DNA from: Maylandia zebra | Taxonomy: Eukaryota > Chordata > Actinopteri > Cichliformes > Cichlidae | Length of the DNA: 64,000 nt | Direction: 5' to 3' | Assembly (NCBI RefSeq): GCF_041146795.1 | Contig: NC_135183.1 | Location: 9,435,340 to 9,499,339, forward strand | Shown: one piece after another, positions 61,591-64,000 of the stretch | Numbering within the stretch: the stretch's first letter is position 1 | How the letters are laid out: every line of letters starts with the position of its first letter | The notes under the pieces: model-generated | Database searches by the model: none | Told to the model about the DNA's origin: nothing | Seen by the model: the letters and a program-made list of their open reading frames with translations, nothing else | Program-made: the position numbers and the translations under genes

Positions 61591-64000
61591 CCTGGACTCT
61601 ACTGTCAACAGTTCTAAATTTGTATGAAATTGTAAAAAAAAAAAAAAAAAGAAAAAGAAAAAAAAGTGCACTATCAGAATATAAATGTAGGTCTCTTTTA
61701 TTGGGATACAGCTGGAAACGCTGCTCTAATAGTAAACGTCATCAGTAATGAGAGTTGTAGAAAAAGGGTCAAATGCTTTGTTCACCTGTAGTTAGACTAT
61801 GATAAAAAAAAAAAAAAAGACATTTGCTGTGCATATCTCTGTGGTGCGAGATTCAAACTTAAGAGATACATGCTCCAGTTTTTTAATTTCCAGTGTTTAA
61901 ACCCATTTTAAAAATCCAGCTTTACCTGCCTATGAAACTACATCTTCTCAGGTATAAGAAAATGTAGCAGTGTACTGAGCAGCAGGGAAAAATTAAACAG
62001 TATGATGAATAGCTCTGAAAAGGCAAACTTGTGGTGCCTTGGAAGAAGGGAAAAAAAGAAGAATACAGGGACCTCACCTCATTTTTGCAAAGAGTTCTGA
62101 CTGTTCGCCTCTTTTTTTACAGGTGGGGATTTGTTCCAGTGATTCCCTTTTCAATCCCTGCATTGCCATTGTACGCACAAGTCACTTCAAAGTCATACAG
62201 AGTGATGACATTTGTCCTACAGTGAAGCATTTATGGTCCTGATGAAAGTTCATTCTTCCAGAATGATGACAGTAGTTGCTAAAATAATTGGTGCACTTCC
62301 AAAAAAAAAAAAAAAAAAAGACCCCAAATAGATATTCTAGCCACCGGGCACATGCACAGGTTGGTAATGTTAATTATAATATTACCAAAATATTTTGGAA
62401 AACACAACAGATGGAGTTTATTTTGCATAGTGTTCCAGAAATCTGTGGTTCAATGCCTTACTGACAAACTTATTTTCAGTGTTTCTGTTATCAGCCAACT
62501 GACATACATTGGTGTGTAGTACAACATAATGAGTAATCAGCAAACTGCTGTATTAACAGCAAAAGCTACAGTTCTCTAAAATTCAGAGTTTCTGTATTTT
62601 TATCATTTTGTTGTGCTAAAAAGATATGGGAAGAAGAGAACTAGCACATCTCTCCCCTAGTGTGCATTCTGAGGAGTAATGCAGTATTCATTATTCTTTT
62701 TTCGATGCAATGGCCTATTTCCTTGTGTTCACATTAGTAAGTTTGGCTCATTTGTATAATGATTTATCACAGGTAGCCAAGTTCACATTGCCTTTTAAGA
62801 GATCTTCATTTCTCCTGCACAGAGAAAAGTGTATAAAAACCGTGTAATACAAAACAGCTGACCAAAAAATGTTCAAAATTGTCAAAATATCTCAAGTACT
62901 GAGAATACCTTCACATCCAGTGCAGGTGACATTTGCTTCCAGCTAATGGTGCTTGAATCCAATATTATTTTATCCCCGTTTTCACAGGAAAAATACGCCT
63001 AATTTGAGTGTATCTTTTGATCATTTATTTATCTAGGTATAGTTTTCTAAAAGCTTCCTGGCAGGGTTACTCTGTAGATTTGGTAGAGGAACATGTAGCA
63101 CATAAGACTCTACACTGAATGTGGCAGACAGACAAACAGAGAGCAGGTGCTGGCTCATCTTTTACAAACAGCCACTGTGACACCTAGTGGCGATTAGTTA
63201 TTCTCTTGAGGTCTGCTATCACTGTGCAGCAGATGCTGTATTATTTCTGATCAGACCATCAGACTGCACCAGAGATAAACTATAAATCATCCTCAGCAAT
63301 ATAACATCAGTGTGTACACAGTGTGCACTGATATTTGCAAGCTAGTATTTTTGTTCATCGATACACGTCAAGTTGGATGGAGAACAGATTCATTTTGTGT
63401 CAGTTTGGAAATGTCACTTGGACATTTGTTTAGTTATTAAAAAACCCCAAAAGGATCACTTGCAACAAATTGGTGGTCATATCTGTTTGCACGGTTGCAA
63501 ATAAAGAGGAAAGCCCCAACATCAAAATTCAACTAAAATACCTGGAAAGATTTTTTTACTCCCAGATGAACAGAATTTCAGTAACAATTCACAGAATGAC
63601 ACATATGACAATGATCTTTATTTTTTAAGAAGAACGAACTGAAACACATAGAAAGTGAACATTTGTCTTCTTATATCATTGTGTGTAACTGTGTGTGAAT
63701 TATGTAAAGATATACTGACTGTAGACACAGAAATGTACTCGGAACCATGTAAGTGTTGCTTAACACTTCAACAGGTGCTGACAATGTATATTTTTTAAAT
63801 CTTAAGGTTAAGTTCAATATTAAAATCACAGTATTTATTTATCAGATAGCAATTATTTCATCATATAATTAAATACCAAAGATTTATTTGAAATGGTCTT
63901 TTTTCCAAAATGACCTTTCAAAGGGCTATGTCAACACATGCCTGAAAAACAAAAACAAAACAAAAATAATATAATTGAATTAATTATGACATTTATTTCT
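61591..64000. other. Gene-free interval upstream of fxr1
   Basis: The interval contains short A-runs (61634-61650, 61804-61818, 62301-62318) but no exon with recognisable protein and no tRNA. The next gene upstream of fxr1 is not reached within the window. Confidence 0.55.

Overview
The window is vertebrate nuclear DNA from a teleost fish, most likely a cichlid. The evidence is AT-rich intergenic DNA with many (CA)n/(TG)n microsatellites, genes broken into short exons with GT-AG introns, fish-type Tc1/mariner and hAT elements, and one tRNA-derived SINE that matches, from memory, the African cichlid AFC family. Only two protein-coding host genes can be supported. dnajc19 is on the plus strand (about 37.98-42.59 kb) and fxr1 is on the minus strand (60.80 down to 47.10 kb). 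They converge tail to tail. Both open reading frames were assembled by hand from splice sites and close in frame: dnajc19 gives 116 residues, and fxr1 gives about 686 residues with its cassette exon or 660 without it.

Layout. Positions 1 to about 37.8 kb are a gene desert with microsatellites, decayed transposons, one degenerate LINE, two hAT-type MITEs, an AFC-like SINE and a broken Ty3/Gypsy-type fragment. Between them lie low-repeat islands that look like conserved non-coding DNA. In other vertebrates FXR1 and DNAJC19 flank the SOX2/SOX2-OT domain, so this desert is probably the start of the sox2 regulatory domain, with sox2 itself beyond position 1. This is inferred from synteny; no sox2 exon is present. 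Positions 37.9-42.7 kb hold dnajc19. Positions 43.07-44.68 kb hold an apparently intact DD34E Tc1 element between the two genes. Positions 45.4-60.8 kb hold fxr1, whose introns carry an intact DD37E Tc1-like element, a decayed Tc1 element and a hAT MITE. Positions 60.85-64 kb show no gene.

Function. DNAJC19 is an inner-mitochondrial-membrane J-protein of the protein import machinery. FXR1 is an RNA-binding protein of the FMRP family with tandem Agenet/Tudor domains, two KH domains, an NES-bearing coiled coil and an RGG box. They are neighbours by old synteny, not by pathway.

The most interesting observation is a candidate second copy of the fxr1 coiled-coil/NES exon, in the intron just upstream of the standard copy. 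It aligns without gaps from the first codon and has a good acceptor. Other points are the two transposons with uninterrupted transposases and full ends, a Gypsy-type fragment whose integrase end lies upstream of its reverse transcriptase start (Gmr1-like order) and which is split by a hAT MITE with a perfect 8-bp target duplication, a SOX-OCT composite site in the desert, and a dnajc19 splice acceptor whose upstream tract is a (GT)23 microsatellite.
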